Positions 24,310-35,086 of a stretch of DNA of 64,000 bases are shown piece after piece. Below the pieces are notes generated by a model. It had not been told where the DNA came from, did no database searches, and saw nothing but the letters and a program-made list of their open reading frames with translations. Origin of the DNA: Zea mays (Eukaryota > Streptophyta > Magnoliopsida > Poales > Poaceae); assembly GCF_902167145.1 (NCBI RefSeq), contig NC_050101.1, forward strand, positions 180,168,428 to 180,232,427, in the 5' to 3' direction. The position numbers and the translations under genes are program-made. Numbering within the stretch: the stretch's first letter is position 1; the number at the start of each line of letters is the position of its first letter.

Positions 24310-25798
24310 TTTCACCTTGGCGGGCTCTGAAGGCCCAGCTTCAGTTTTAGCTTGGTGCTTTGAAGCTTCGGCACCCAAGGCTTCGATTTGCACTTCGGAA
24401 GTCTCGCCAAATTTCTTCGGAGTAATGCTTGAAGACTTTATTGTCTCCAATACATCCAGTACATTAACCATTCTTTTTCTCTTGGGGGTCGTCATCGGCA
24501 TTGGCATTGGCACCTCAATTTTTGTTGAAGGACTTAGAATTTCTGATGTCTATGTTTCTTCAGCCCTCGGTTCTTCTATTTTTTCCGTCGCCAGCACTTC
24601 GGCCAGCCCTTCAATATTTGGCAGCGGAGTTGGCTCTTTAGCTTCGGTGGCCGAAGAGGTCTCACCGACAAACTCAGGCACTGTGGCCGGTTCAATATAG
24701 TGTGGCCGGTGTGTGAGAACCTTTATCCTTTTCCTCTTCGGCGCCGGCTCGCTAGGAGCGGCTGAAGCAACTTCCTTCGCAGAAGATGTTTTCTTTCTTT
24801 TTTGACCCCGCGTTGGATAACGGTAGTCGGGGTAGACAGACCCAATTGCATCAAATACTCGGTTGAGTCTTTTCTTCTTTCGGCCTCCGAAGGCCGCTGA
24901 CAGTGCAGTATCTTCGGCCTTCGAGTATGGTCCAAGCAGTTCATCGCTTATGGCCTCAATACTTTTCAACCAGTCATCATCCGGCTCAACGAACTTATCT
25001 CCGTATTTGAATGTGTATTTTAGCCTGACTAGTCCACCTTCATTAGGTTCCCTGACGGTTTCCTTCGGCATTTCCCATTTATCTGCAAGTGGCCATACTC
25101 TGAAGGCAATGTGTTCTTGCATCAAATCCCTTGTCCCAATAAAAGAGCAAACCGCGCCGAAGGCTCTCTGGCATTCTTTGGCTGCTTCATCCATTTCCAC
25201 CTTCGACCTTCGAAGGCCGAAGCGTTGCCAGATAGGGCGCATAATGATATCTTTAATATCTTCTTGTGTTTTCAAATCATTCTTCACATAAAACCATTCC
25301 GTCATCCAGTCGTCGGGCCATCTTTTTCGAAAGGTTGGCACGGGACAGCTTGACCCAGACCGGGCCCCGAAGCTGTAGCAGCCAAAATTGTTGTGATACT
25401 GCTCTTTACCCCAGGGTTTCGTCTCATACAATAGCTCATGTATGTTGCAGAAACTTTTCGCATTTGGTTCTAAACCTTGGCTCCTCACGGCCCAGACGAA
25501 GATGCCCATCCTTATGATTGCTTCGGGGGTAATTTGATGAAGGCAGATTTCAAATATCTTCAGTATTTCGACGACAAAACTGCTCAAAGGAAACCGTAGT
25601 CCAGCCTTTAAGAAGCTTCAGAATATCACGACTTCATTCTCCTCGGGAGTCAGACAAGTTTTCTCTCCTTCGTCAGCCCTCACAATAGACAAGTCACGAA
25701 AATATCTACCCCTCATATTGACAAGATGGCTTTGTTTAATATTTGATTTCCCAAAAACCGCATGGCTTGGTCGCCAAGGTCGATCTTCGGAATCTTCA
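22834..25798 (-). pseudogene. Antisense gene, longest copy (three exons)
   Basis: Exon 1 is 23947-25798 (5' end replaced by gag sequence), exon 2 is 23067-23859 and exon 3 is about 22834-22988. The product order is the gypsy-type transposon domain (FVVEILKIF onward), a basic segment (RKRIKVLTHR), a Pro/Glu/Thr-rich linker with a PMPMPM run, a charged helix and a long coiled coil. Exons 1-2 join in phase 0 and exons 2-3 in phase 1. Two stops break exon 1: TAG at 24552-24550 and TGA near 25619, both explicable by C-to-T change. Clean splice sites conserved in three copies argue that the gene was once expressed. No enzymatic motif is visible. Confidence 0.72.
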
Positions 25799-25799
25799 C

Positions 25800-26612
25800 A
25801 AGAGGAAGGCCACCAGTCCAACGCCTCCGGAGGACGACTTGGATCAAGAAATCCAAAACTTGGAGATGCTCCATCAACAGGTCCAACAGAAGAAGGAAAA
25901 GATGGCTCGTCTAGCTGACCTGCAAAGGTAGATAGACGAAGCCTCTGAAGAAGTTCGTCATCTTGCTCAAGATGACCAGAACCGAAGGCCTCCACACAGA
26001 GAGCTTCATCAGGAGGGCTTCTACAACGAGGACGACTGGTATGAAGATTTCCATCATGGAAATTTTGCTTTTGATGATACTTCTCCTCTGTCAACAGAAC
26101 TGCAGGATACACCTTGGCCCCAGTCTTACAAGCCACCCCAGCTCCCCATGTACGACGGTCATTCAGACCCGAAGCAATTCTTGATGAGTTATGAAGCAAC
26201 AATATCTTCGTATGGTGGCAATACTGCAGTCATGGCAAAGTCTTTCGTCATGGCTATCAAGAGTGCTGCACAAACCTGGGACTCCTCTCTTCGGCCAGGA
26301 ATAATCACCTCATGGCAAAAGCTGAAGGACATGCTGATAACCAGCTTCCAAGGGTTTCAAACGAAGCCGGTCACTGCTCAAGCTTTATTTCAGTGCACCC
26401 AGGACCACGAAGAATACCTTCAGGCGTATGTCCGAAGGTTCCTGCGTCTGAGGGCACAGGCACCAACAGTGCCTAATGAAATTGTCATTGAGGCCATGAT
26501 TAAGGGGCTTCGGCCGGGACCTTCAGCCCAATACTTTGCCAGGAAGCCTCCTCAAACTTTGGAGAAGCTGCTCCAGAAGATGGACGAGTATATTCGAGCT
26601 GACAATGACTTT
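25800..26612 (+). pseudogene. Second gag fragment
   Basis: It repeats gag from KRKATSPTPPEDD through the capsid region to ADNDF, corresponding to 14679-15490. It is fused directly to antisense exon 1 at 25799 on the left and to a patchwork on the right. One TAG near 25929 interrupts it. It has no start, no zinc knuckle and no LTR of its own on the left. Confidence 0.82.
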
Positions 26613-26879
26613 GGCAAGCATCACCTCGTCATGAGCGAAGAAGACGAAGGGTGTGTTATGGCCCTGAGCAACCTTCGTTCCGAAGTAATTGAACTAAGGA
26701 ACGAAGGTCTCGAAAAAGATAAAATATTACATTCATTGATAAATAGAATAAAACGAAGGTGATGCTTGCCTTCGTTCAGAAGATGGACGAGTATTTTGTT
26801 GCTCATGAGGAAGGTGATGCTTGCCGAAGGTGTTCAAAACTCAAAAGATGGAAGTGAGTTCACCGGAGGTGGGCGCCAA
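26613..26879. other. Fold-back patchwork of element fragments
   Basis: About 270 bases join short pieces: leader (GGCAAGCATCACCT), an antisense exon-2 piece now on the plus strand (26637-26760), leader again in inverted orientation, a gag piece (CAGAAGATGGACGAGTAT) and the inverted leader up to the primer site GGCGCCA at 26872-26878. The outer leader pieces form an inverted repeat. Short shared words at the joints suggest template switching. Confidence 0.75.
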
Positions 26880-27571
26880 TGTTGGGGACTTGTTCTCAAA
26901 AGCTAATAGTTAAGAACAAGGCAACATAAAAAGTGTTAAACATTAAATTCCTTCATCCTTCAAAGCATTATCTCCCTTCGGATATAATGAATTTCGGACG
27001 AAGGTTATGAAGGACATACCTTCATAAGCACAGTAAATGATGAAGAAAGATTTATATACGGAATATGGAAAATGGTATAATCACTTTAAACATTATTATC
27101 AATTTATTTCTATTTACGATACTTGTATAAACAATAACAAATTACAAATGTACCTTCGGCTTGAGGGAAAGCAAGGGTACAAGCGTGACGCGAGGGCGAA
27201 TGCTAGGTCAGTGTGAACAATACGGGAGTACTGTTCATCTATTTATCGGCAAGGGACGCAGCCCATGTAGAATTACATTCATGCCCTTTACATTTATCAA
27301 TAACTCTATAGTAATTCTTCGAGGTCTAATTTGCCTTTTCATCTTTAAGTCGGTTCCCCTTTTCTACTGTTATGCCGAAGCTTTTCTACGCACAGCTTCG
27401 TGATCACCTTATCCTTCGTCATAATCACCTTTCGTCTCGCTCAGGCTTCGTCCTGACCATGCTCTTGTATACTCATGACCCGATTCCGAAAATACCTGTT
27501 CACATATTTCACTTGGAAAACATTGTCAAATTATGTTTTTGAGGACCTTCGGAAGTCGAAGGCCCCCAACA
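26880..27571 (-). repeat. Zeon-like LTR in inverted orientation
   Basis: This 692-bp LTR is read on the minus strand from TGTTGGGGG at 27571 to CCCCAACA at 26880, followed by T and a TGGCGCC primer site. It is therefore a 5' LTR facing the plus-strand cluster. Its TATA position reads GATAAATA and one arm of the palindrome is changed. Confidence 0.92.
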
Positions 27572-28330
27572 GATACACAATTACTAAGACTAAAATATGA
27601 ATGATACTAACCCAATATGCCACCATATATATTATTGACTGTCTATAAAAAAGTTACTCATACTATTGAGAGTTAGTGTTACTAACCCATTATCCAGAAA
27701 ACATTGTTGCCTTAGAAAAAATATTACTGACCATTTAATAAAACCGACACAAATGAAAATGTTATTGCACTAGCCCATGCAATTTTCGATGAACCACATA
27801 TAGAAATGCCATAGAAAAAAAACCACACTATAAAATGACACAGAAACAAATTACAAATACAACATGAAGCAACTCACATTGTGTAAAATGTGATTCCTGA
27901 TGTAAAAACAACAATGCACTAGAAGATAGTACTACGATCGATTGCAAATTTGATATGGTGAAGCTAAAACCCTACCTGACCCCAGAAGATAACCCCACGC
28001 GCGAACTTCCTGCTTCAATATGCAAAACACGCACAAACTGCCTGCTCGAATATGCAAAACGCACCGCCTCGGATTGCACTTGATGTTCCACAACCACACT
28101 AGCACCTCGCGATGTTCTATTGCCGCTTGCGTCGGGAGAGATTGATGACGACGATTACGAGAGCGCAAGCGGAAGGTTTGGGAAAGAAAAGGTAGGACGA
28201 TTTGGGAAAAAAAAGTGGAACATAGAGAGGCAACCACAAAGCGGGGTAATGAGTTTATAAAAAATGGGTACCCATTAATTTGGACCCGATAACGAGGTCG
28301 GCTCGGACTTGTAGGGGGGAGCGGTGTGCG
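27572..28330. other. Gene-free flank
   Basis: This is AT-rich sequence to about 27950, then moderately GC-rich. I see no coding region with family resemblance. Confidence 0.5.
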
Positions 28331-28344
28331 GTCATGTGTGTATA

Positions 28345-28586
28345 CGAGAACATATAATATCTCGATAACTTATATATAAATATGTGTTATGCAGTTATAA
28401 GATAGAGGATGACATCTGCGAGCTGTTCGTGATGATATTGAAAATAAACTCGGGCATGTGACGCACGAGCACTCACCTAGTAGTATATTATATAAGATAG
28501 GTAAGTGTCTGTGCATTGCATCTGGAATATATAATATCTCGATAACTTATATATACAAATATGTGTTATATGATTGTGCAGTTATG
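28345..28586 (+). repeat. Direct repeat pair around a Helitron-like end
   Basis: About 50 bases containing ATAATATCTCGATAACTTAT and ATATGTGTTAT occur at 28345-28400 and again at 28529-28586. Between them lies the CTAGT terminus described next. Confidence 0.7.
28450..28481 (+). mobile_element. Candidate Helitron 3' terminus
   Basis: CTCGGGC and GCACGAG can form an imperfect stem, and CACTCAC then leads to CTAG followed by T at 28477-28481. A hairpin 8-12 bases before CTAG, inserted next to T, is the Helitron signature. A decayed counterpart on the other strand, reading CACTTACCTAT, starts at about 28497. The matching 5' end is not identified. Confidence 0.4.
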
Positions 28587-28609
28587 CTATAGATCACGTG
28601 GAAGCGAGA

Positions 28610-28719
28610 GCGCGGCCTGCAGATCGACGCAACACAAACACGACCTGCAACGCAAACGACAAGCGCGCGGCCTACAGATCGACGCAACACAAACACGGCC
28701 TGCAACGCAAACGGCAAGT
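28610..28719 (+). repeat. 55-bp tandem duplication
   Basis: Two adjacent copies of a GC-rich segment start GCGCGGCCT(g/a)CAGATCGACG and contain CAACACAAACACG. No coding meaning is visible. Confidence 0.75.
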
Positions 28720-29289
28720 GCGACCGCTCGCACTGCCCATAGAAAATGTTACCATATCTATCCAAACATTTAGCTCTTTTAATTCCCATGGTAATAGATA
28801 CCAATGTTTTTTATTTACATTAATGTTACCATTACAAGTGCTCAACCAAATGCCACCTGAGTTCGACGCGTTTCGTGGCTCACACCTACATGACGAAGTT
28901 TTCACTTACATCTGCATGACGAAATTTCGTGGCCCATGCGCAGTGACCAAGTGACCACCCTATCATTAATTATGACATCAGCATAACAAAAAGCTTAGTA
29001 GCAGTATTAGTGGAAAGAACACAACAAATGCATTACTGAAGGCGGATAAGTCTGTTCTCCAGTGAACTAACTTATGTAAAAACTGTAGTGACACTTAGAT
29101 TAAACCAATGACCTATCGTTTGATAGTGTCATTTTAGTTAAATACATAGCGCTATTTCCCCAAGTTTCTGAAAAGGAGATTAGTAGATTACTGGTTTACT
29201 GATCTTCCCATTTCTCTTAACATCTTAATACCTTAGCATTAGCGGCACATTAGTTAGTGAGGATGTACATGAATTAAAGAAGAATAAAT

Positions 29290-29437
29290 CCAACCTCAAA
29301 TATCCCAACAGCAAGGCAAACACAATGATCGTCTTCGCCAAAAGCAAGAGCACAATGGACAACACTCGTTCGACCATCATCCGTGACATAGTTATCCGCA
29401 ATAACTCTTAACGCACTCTCTTGAAGTTCAATGAAAA
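29290..29437 (-). pseudogene. Captured exon of cytosolic isoleucyl-tRNA synthetase
   Basis: The translation includes VIADNYVTDDGRTSVVHCAL and AFGEDDH. This resembles the editing-domain region of isoleucyl-tRNA synthetases (YVTDDSGTG-VHCAPAFGEDD type). Several conserved residues are changed and it is only about 49 codons long, with no neighbouring synthetase exons. It is a decayed fragment in a region with other unrelated exons. Confidence 0.6.
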
Positions 29438-29524
29438 AAATCAAATAGAGCAGTATATCTGTAACCAAAAAAGGTAACATCCCTAAGCAATTATAAGAAC
29501 CAAAAAGCTACAGGTACATATTTC

Positions 29525-29791
29525 AGTAATTCTTTGCTTTAGATGATAAATCTGAGCCCTCAGCACCCCACAGGGCTACCAACAACATATTATAAGTATA
29601 ATTTCAGCTACAAAAAAATGTAAAAATAAAAATAAACCACAACATAAACCGAATAGCACAGTAATTCTTTGCTTTAGATGATAAATCTGAGCCCCAGCAC
29701 CCCACAGGGCTACCAACAACATATTATAAGTATAATTGCAGCTACAAAAAATGTAAAAATAAAAATAAGCCACAACATAAACCGAATAGCA
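29525..29791. repeat. 135-bp tandem duplication
   Basis: Two consecutive copies begin AGTAATTCTTTGCTTTAGAT at 29525 and 29660. They differ by a handful of substitutions and single-base gaps. Confidence 0.85.
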
Positions 29792-30007
29792 GTAGTCAAA
29801 TAACTAAATAAGCATCCAGGTTTGCACCCCTCAAGTTAACAACTCAACACAAACACAATAACCAAATAACTGATGAAGCAGTACCAGGCAAGCGTTACAC
29901 AGAGGAGCTCCAACCTGACAACTCAACTAAAACCTACTGGACAACAAGGACTCGCCCAAGAGCGCACAGAAGTCCAGTTTAAACTAAAGATACACATCCC
30001 CTAGTAT

Positions 30008-30257
30008 TCACTCCTTGGATGACATGTTGATCAGGGACTTGTGAATGTGCGGTATGACACCTCCGCCTGCAATGGTGCCCTTGATGAGGGTGTCTAGCTC
30101 CTCGTCTCCGCGAATGGCTAGCTGCAAATGGCGAGGGGTGATACGCTTCACCTTCAGATCCTTGCTAGCATTCCCAGCCAGCTCCAGAACCTCGACAGTC
30201 AAGTACTCCAGGATGGCACCTGAGTAGACGACTGCGGTGGCACCAACAAACTTTAAA
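30008..30257 (-). pseudogene. Captured last exon of histone H2A.Z
   Basis: It encodes the C-terminal part of an H2A.Z-type histone: [20 protein letters not shown], then [20 protein letters not shown], ending [12 protein letters not shown] with TGA at 30010-30008. The DEELD acidic patch is intact. The first part departs from the near-invariant family ([15 protein letters not shown]). The upstream exons with the N-terminal tail and first helices are absent, and a solo LTR lies 54 bases upstream. A full histone variant cannot be made from this locus. Confidence 0.85.
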
Positions 30258-30310
30258 TGAATAACAAGGCAGTTACTACAGCAAATGAAGCTTCTGTTCT
30301 ATATGATAAC

Positions 30311-31483
30311 TGAAAGTCGCCTAGAGGGGGGGTGAATAGGCAAATCTGAAATTTATAAACTTAAAGCACAATCTACATGCCGGGTTAGCATTAGAAATAA
30401 AGGCGAGTGCGAAAGAGAGGGCGAAAATAAATCACAAGCAAATGAAGAGTGTGACATGGTGATTTGTTTTACCGAGGTTCGGTTCTTGCAAACCTACTCC
30501 CCGTTGAGGTGGTCACAAAGACCGGGTCTCTTTCAACCCTTTCCCTCTCTCAAACGGTCACCTAGACTGAGTGAGCTTTTCTCCTCAATCAATTGAGTCA
30601 CTTAGACCCCGCAAGGACCACCACACAATTGGTGTCTCTTGCCTTGATTACAAATATCTTGAGAACTAGAATGGGGAAGAAGAAAAGCGATCCAAGCGAC
30701 AAGAACTCAAGTGAACACAAATATCTCTCTCACTAGTCACTAATTGTTTGGAGTGATTCTGGACTTGGGAGAGGATTTGATCTCTTGTTTGTGTCTTGGA
30801 GTGAAGTCTAGAGCTCTTGTATTGAATGCAATGGATGAAAACTTGGATGCCTTGAAGTGTGGTGGTTGGGGGGTATTTATAGCCCCACCCACCAAAATGG
30901 CCGTTGGGGAGGCTGTCTGTCGATGGGCGCACCGGACACTATCCGGTGCGCCAGCCGCGTCACCCAACCGTTAGGGTTCAACCGTTGGAGCTTTGACAAC
31001 CTGGCCCGCCGGACAGCCCGGTGGTGCACCAGACAGTCACTATTCACTGTCTGGTGCGCCTTCTGGCGCCTGCTCTGACTCTGCGCGAACTGTCAGCGCA
31101 CTGTAGTGTTCACTGTTCACTTTTGCAGACGACCGTTGGCGCTGTAGCCGTTACTCCGCATGGCACACCGGACAGTCCGGTGCAACACCAGACAGTCCGG
31201 TGAATTATAGCGGAGTGACTCTCCAAAAACCCGAAGCTGAGCAGTTCAGAGTTGATCTCCCTGGCGCACCGGACACTGTCCGGTGCGCCAGACCAGGGCA
31301 GCCTTTGGTTGGTTTTGCTCCTTTCTTTTTGAACCCTATCTTGGACTTTTTATTGGTTTGTGTTGAACCTTTGGCACCTATAGGACTTATAATCTCGAGC
31401 AAACTAGTTAGTCCAATTATTTGTGTTGGGCAATTCAACCACCAAAATCAATTAGGAAAATGTTTGAGCCTATTTCCCTTTCA
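30311..31483 (+). mobile_element. Solo LTR with perfect TSD (Opie/Ji-like)
   Basis: This 1173-bp LTR runs from TGAAAGTCGCC to CCCTTTCA. It is flanked by ATAAC at 30306-30310 and again at 31484-31488. No internal domain or second LTR is present, so unequal recombination between two LTRs is the likely origin. It contains several copies of a CCGGACA/TGTCCGG palindrome. The start resembles maize Sirevirus (Opie/Ji) LTRs from memory. Confidence 0.85.
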
Positions 31484-31488
31484 ATAAC

Positions 31489-32034
31489 CTGTCATAAGTG
31501 GTAACCAGGCATAAGAGGAGGAAATCACTCAGCAATGTCACTTTGTATGCTGCTAAAAAGGGATCGAAACATCCCTTGAGATTAATGAATATGAATGTGA
31601 GAAAATAAGAATTACATAATGTTTTTAATTGCTCAACAAAGAACTACATATCCATAAATGGACCACATAAATGTCTGGGATCAGCAATAAAATATTACTC
31701 TGTAATTTTTCCAAGTTCAAAGCTAGACATAATTCATGGAAAAATAGTGTCAACACTCAATAAGGATACATAGGAACTTTTGCTGATCAGTTGATTTTTA
31801 CAGGTAAGTACCATCATTTGGAAGACTATAATAGCACATATTTCTTTAGAATCTGTATGACAATACTCATTGGCATATCTTCACATGCCTCAAAATTTGC
31901 TACTAAAGAGAAAGAAGAAATGGGAAAGAGGCAAATGAGGCGTACCCACCGTTGCTGGCACCAGTAAAAAATATTTCTACTGGTCAAACAATTTGAAATA
32001 TAATAGGAAGAGTAATAAATGAAACAAAATGAAC
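31489..32034. other. Gene-free spacer
   Basis: AT-rich sequence, intron-like, between the solo LTR and the phosphatase fragment. Nothing recognisable. Confidence 0.5.
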
Positions 32035-32316
32035 CTTCAAATGATTTGCCCTCATAAATTGCTGAGTGATATCAGGACCCCAAAGCAATCCAATGTCTTG
32101 TTCTTTATTCGAACAAAGACCCATCTGCAAGGAAGGGTCAGACCACAACACATCCCTAGGGATCAAATTTGAGCCTTCCCAAGGAGGGTCAAGAACAGTT
32201 CTCATTGCTTTCAATAACTCATCCAATGATCCAAGTTTCATGGAAGTCGAATCATCAGTAAAATTCGCCTTGTATTTGTGACCCTTTCCCCCCTTTTTTG
32301 AATTATGTGATGGCAT
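32035..32316 (-). pseudogene. Captured exon of a PP7-like Ser/Thr phosphatase
   Basis: The translation includes GSLDELLKAMRTVLDPPWEG, LWSDPSLQMGL and IGLLWGPDITQQFM. This resembles the metallophosphatase region of plant protein phosphatase 7, around the conserved WSDP and LWG-D motifs. The exon ends CATTTGAAG before GTTCAT, a plausible donor. No other phosphatase exon is nearby, so it is an isolated fragment. Confidence 0.6.
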
Positions 32317-32775
32317 TACAATTGTACCATGGAACTACTGAAGACACCTCCACGTGCAGTGTACACACATCATGCTATTATTGCCGCTAGAGGAAGGTCC
32401 CCAAAACATCTTTAAAACTTTCGATAAAGTTGAGGGCCCTAATCTTTGTATTTAGTCATTATCTCCTTCTCGAAACCATATTAAAGGATTCATGGTTTCC
32501 CCGGACAAGGAACACACAATTTGGGAGTAGCACCTGAAAGAAAGAAAGAACACCATTAATTAGCAACCATTTATGGTTCACACTGTTTGATGGTTGAATT
32601 AAAATTTCTATAGAATGTCAAAGTAGGATTCACATCTTGTGCGAGTTAACAATCAAATTTCTAAATATATATCACACATGACACTAAATAGCGATCGTAG
32701 CGACCTCCTATAGCTACAGCTTATTTGATCATGTCAAAAGAAAAGAGGAGAAAGATAAAGATAAGTTATATGTAC

Positions 32776-33130
32776 CTCCAGACAGTAGAAAATCATTCCC
32801 ATAAAAGTTGATGCCAAGGAATATCATCCGTGAATGTGAATTGCTATGAGAGGAACCTTTTGCTGAAAGAAGTGCTGCCAAAGAATGATGTATCCACTTC
32901 AGAGGTGCACTGGGACCAGGATTCTGAGGTCCTGAGAAGTCGTATGTCATAAGAAAAACCCCATCTACAGTGTCAGCCAGATGCATGAGATCTTTGGGTC
33001 CAAAGTCTTGATTATTGAGCTTTTGCATCCTTGGAGCCAAAATAACATAAATTAATTCCAAATGGTGGCTACTTGATTTGGAATTGACTGAATGCAAAGC
33101 CTCTCCCAGCTGCTTAACAAATTCAAGTGC
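32776..33130 (-). pseudogene. Captured exon of a GH18 chitinase-domain protein (CHID1-like)
   Basis: It is bounded by a good acceptor (TTTTTGACAG) and donor (GGAG before GTACAT). It encodes LEFVKQLGEALHSVNSKSSS, then VDGVFLMTYDFSGPQNPGPS and MIFLGINFYGNDF. The MTYDFSGPQ segment is typical of the CHID1/SI-CLP branch of glycoside hydrolase 18. The frame is open throughout, but upstream and downstream exons are missing. Confidence 0.72.
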
Positions 33131-34479
33131 CTGTCAAAAACCACAACATGATCATGAGGTGTAATCTCCAGAGATAGAAACAACTGATAATGTTTCAATG
33201 CTCTGAGCCTCCAAAAAATCTTTCTATTATTTTAACGATAGGTTTGATATCCTCTACTTTCAATGTACTGTTCTAAAATATTTGCAATGACAGTATCATT
33301 AACATGCAAAAAAAACCATGATCATCGTGTGCTTTATGCCAAAACTAACTTGTTTGCTAAAAGATCTAAAACCAGGATTATGTTTTTGTCATTTAAATCT
33401 TTCTTTCTAAACATGCAAGAGTCTTGTACTAATAAAAAGTATGATGTCTGTTCAGATCTGTCATGGATATCTAAACAAAGGTGTATATTTGATTTTCCAC
33501 TTTTAGTTTGGAGTTCACGAATTGTCTGGCATGGATTCAAGAATACAAGAACTGCCTACCAAGTGTTATTTCTTTGTAGTCTATGATTCACAAAAAATCA
33601 TCTGCTTTGTTAGACTTCTCTATAGTTTGGAGGGGCTATTGGTGCAATCAACTACTAATTTAGAAAGGCAATATGATAATGAAAAGAACGCAAATCTTAT
33701 ATATGACAAAGACTACACAAGTGCACAGGCTGCCATATCTGGTACTGGTAGTTCAAACATGATCATGTAAATTCATTTTTAAAATAAAAGTGGCAAGAAA
33801 GGTGAATTATTCCATTAGTATCTTTGGATATCAGAAATATTTCGTTCCATTCTTATCCTTTGTTCTTGTAGGTCTTTGTGTGAAGTTCTATAGCAACTCA
33901 TGAATAAATTGGAAAGAAAAAATAATGACAAGACTAATGTTTGGTGTTTAAGTAGTAACTGAAAGATCATATGGTAAATCCTCTAGAATGGTGATCAGAA
34001 GAAACATAAGAGAACAATACTTAATGCCTATATTCCTAATTTATAGTAACATTTCTGTAAGCATCTTTAATATGAATAGTATTGTGCTACAGTAATCTAT
34101 TGTGAGCACGTTCCTAAAGTAAGGTGATCGGCAATATAATATGATCTTTCAGTTATAACTTGGCCTGTCCAATTGCCTTACAGTAAACATCTCCATCGCT
34201 ATTTCTATAAACAAAGCTTCGTTAACTTCATCTGATCTATCTGTGGCCTAAAAATTTATTAAGAAATTTAACTATATAATGCATTTCAGGAAAACTAAGA
34301 TCTGGTTAAATTGCTTAGTCGTGCTTGTGGCAAGTTCCTAAATCTTCAGTTCTAGGAATTCTTACATTTTGCGCTGGTTTGAAGTTCTTAGCTGCACAAT
34401 ACATGTTTCGGAATTAAAAATGCAATTCCAACTACCATCCTAATTCAAGTAGTCTGCTCAAGTTTAACATACCATATAA
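33131..34479. other. Gene-free spacer
   Basis: AT-rich and intron-like. Open frames are short and resemble no family I know. Confidence 0.5.
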
Positions 34480-35010
34480 ACATATGGATCCAGGGCACCA
34501 CCATTGCTTGCACGCCGCAAGTTGCCCTCCTTCTTCAACAGCCTGCAAGTTTTGCATTAGCAGAAGCACACAGATACACAGGTTAGGCAGAAGTAATCAG
34601 GTAACCATCGCAAAACCTTTTCAAATGGAAGTTGGAGGCAGAGTCAAGCTCACCATCGTATCGCTTTGCTCGTGCCGGAGTTGTCGCCGACAGCAGCGTG
34701 GATGTCGTTCTCCGTCGCTGGCCCAGCTTGCGTCTGCAAAAACCATTGCATGATCACCTCCGCCCTCCTCGCCCCCTTACCACCAGTAGCACAACCCACC
34801 CGCGGATCCTAGCGGCATCTCCCCGACGTGGCCGTGGAGACTGCGGACGTGGCGGCCGTGACGGTGCTCCCCTCACTGGCCACGGCGCTGCTCCTCTCGC
34901 TCTGGTCGTCGTCTCCACCGCTGTCGATCTCGATCCACACGCCCTTCCGCTTATTCTTTGCATCGGTATGGAACAGCGCGCTTGTGGCCTCAGCTAGCAC
35001 CTGGAGCCAA
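34480..35010 (-). pseudogene. Unidentified exon-like pieces
   Basis: On the minus strand, 34480-34545 can encode KKEGNLRRASNGGALDPYVY and 34830-35000 can encode KNKRKGVWIEIDSGGDDD followed by a Ser/Ala/Thr-rich stretch. GC content rises and the first piece is preceded by an AG. I do not recognise the gene or genes. They may be first exons of a captured host gene. Confidence 0.3.
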
Positions 35011-35086
35011 GGAGCAGAGCCATCAGTGCGTAATCGCAGAATAGATATTCTCGCAACCGCGGACGTGGGAATGAGCGGAGCGGAGG

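Larger units (their letters stand above)
10881..27571. mobile_element. Rearranged cluster of pol-less Tat-lineage element (cinful-zeon-like)
   Basis: The cluster is rich in GAAG/CTTCGG words and has no pol anywhere. In order it holds an antisense-gene 5' part, a polypurine tract, three plus-strand LTRs, a decayed primer site, gag, three tandem units of gag end plus antisense-gene end, the antisense-gene 5' part again, a second gag fragment, a fold-back patchwork and one minus-strand LTR. A gag-only Tat element with antisense reading frames fits the zeon type, which is thought to be mobilised by cinful. It is a recombined tandem, not a simple insertion. Its left continuation lies beyond the chromovirus. 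Confidence 0.8.

Noticed and set aside
30008..30257. Functional histone H2A.Z gene
   Set aside because: Only the last exon is present, it carries several unusual substitutions, and no upstream exons lie within reach.
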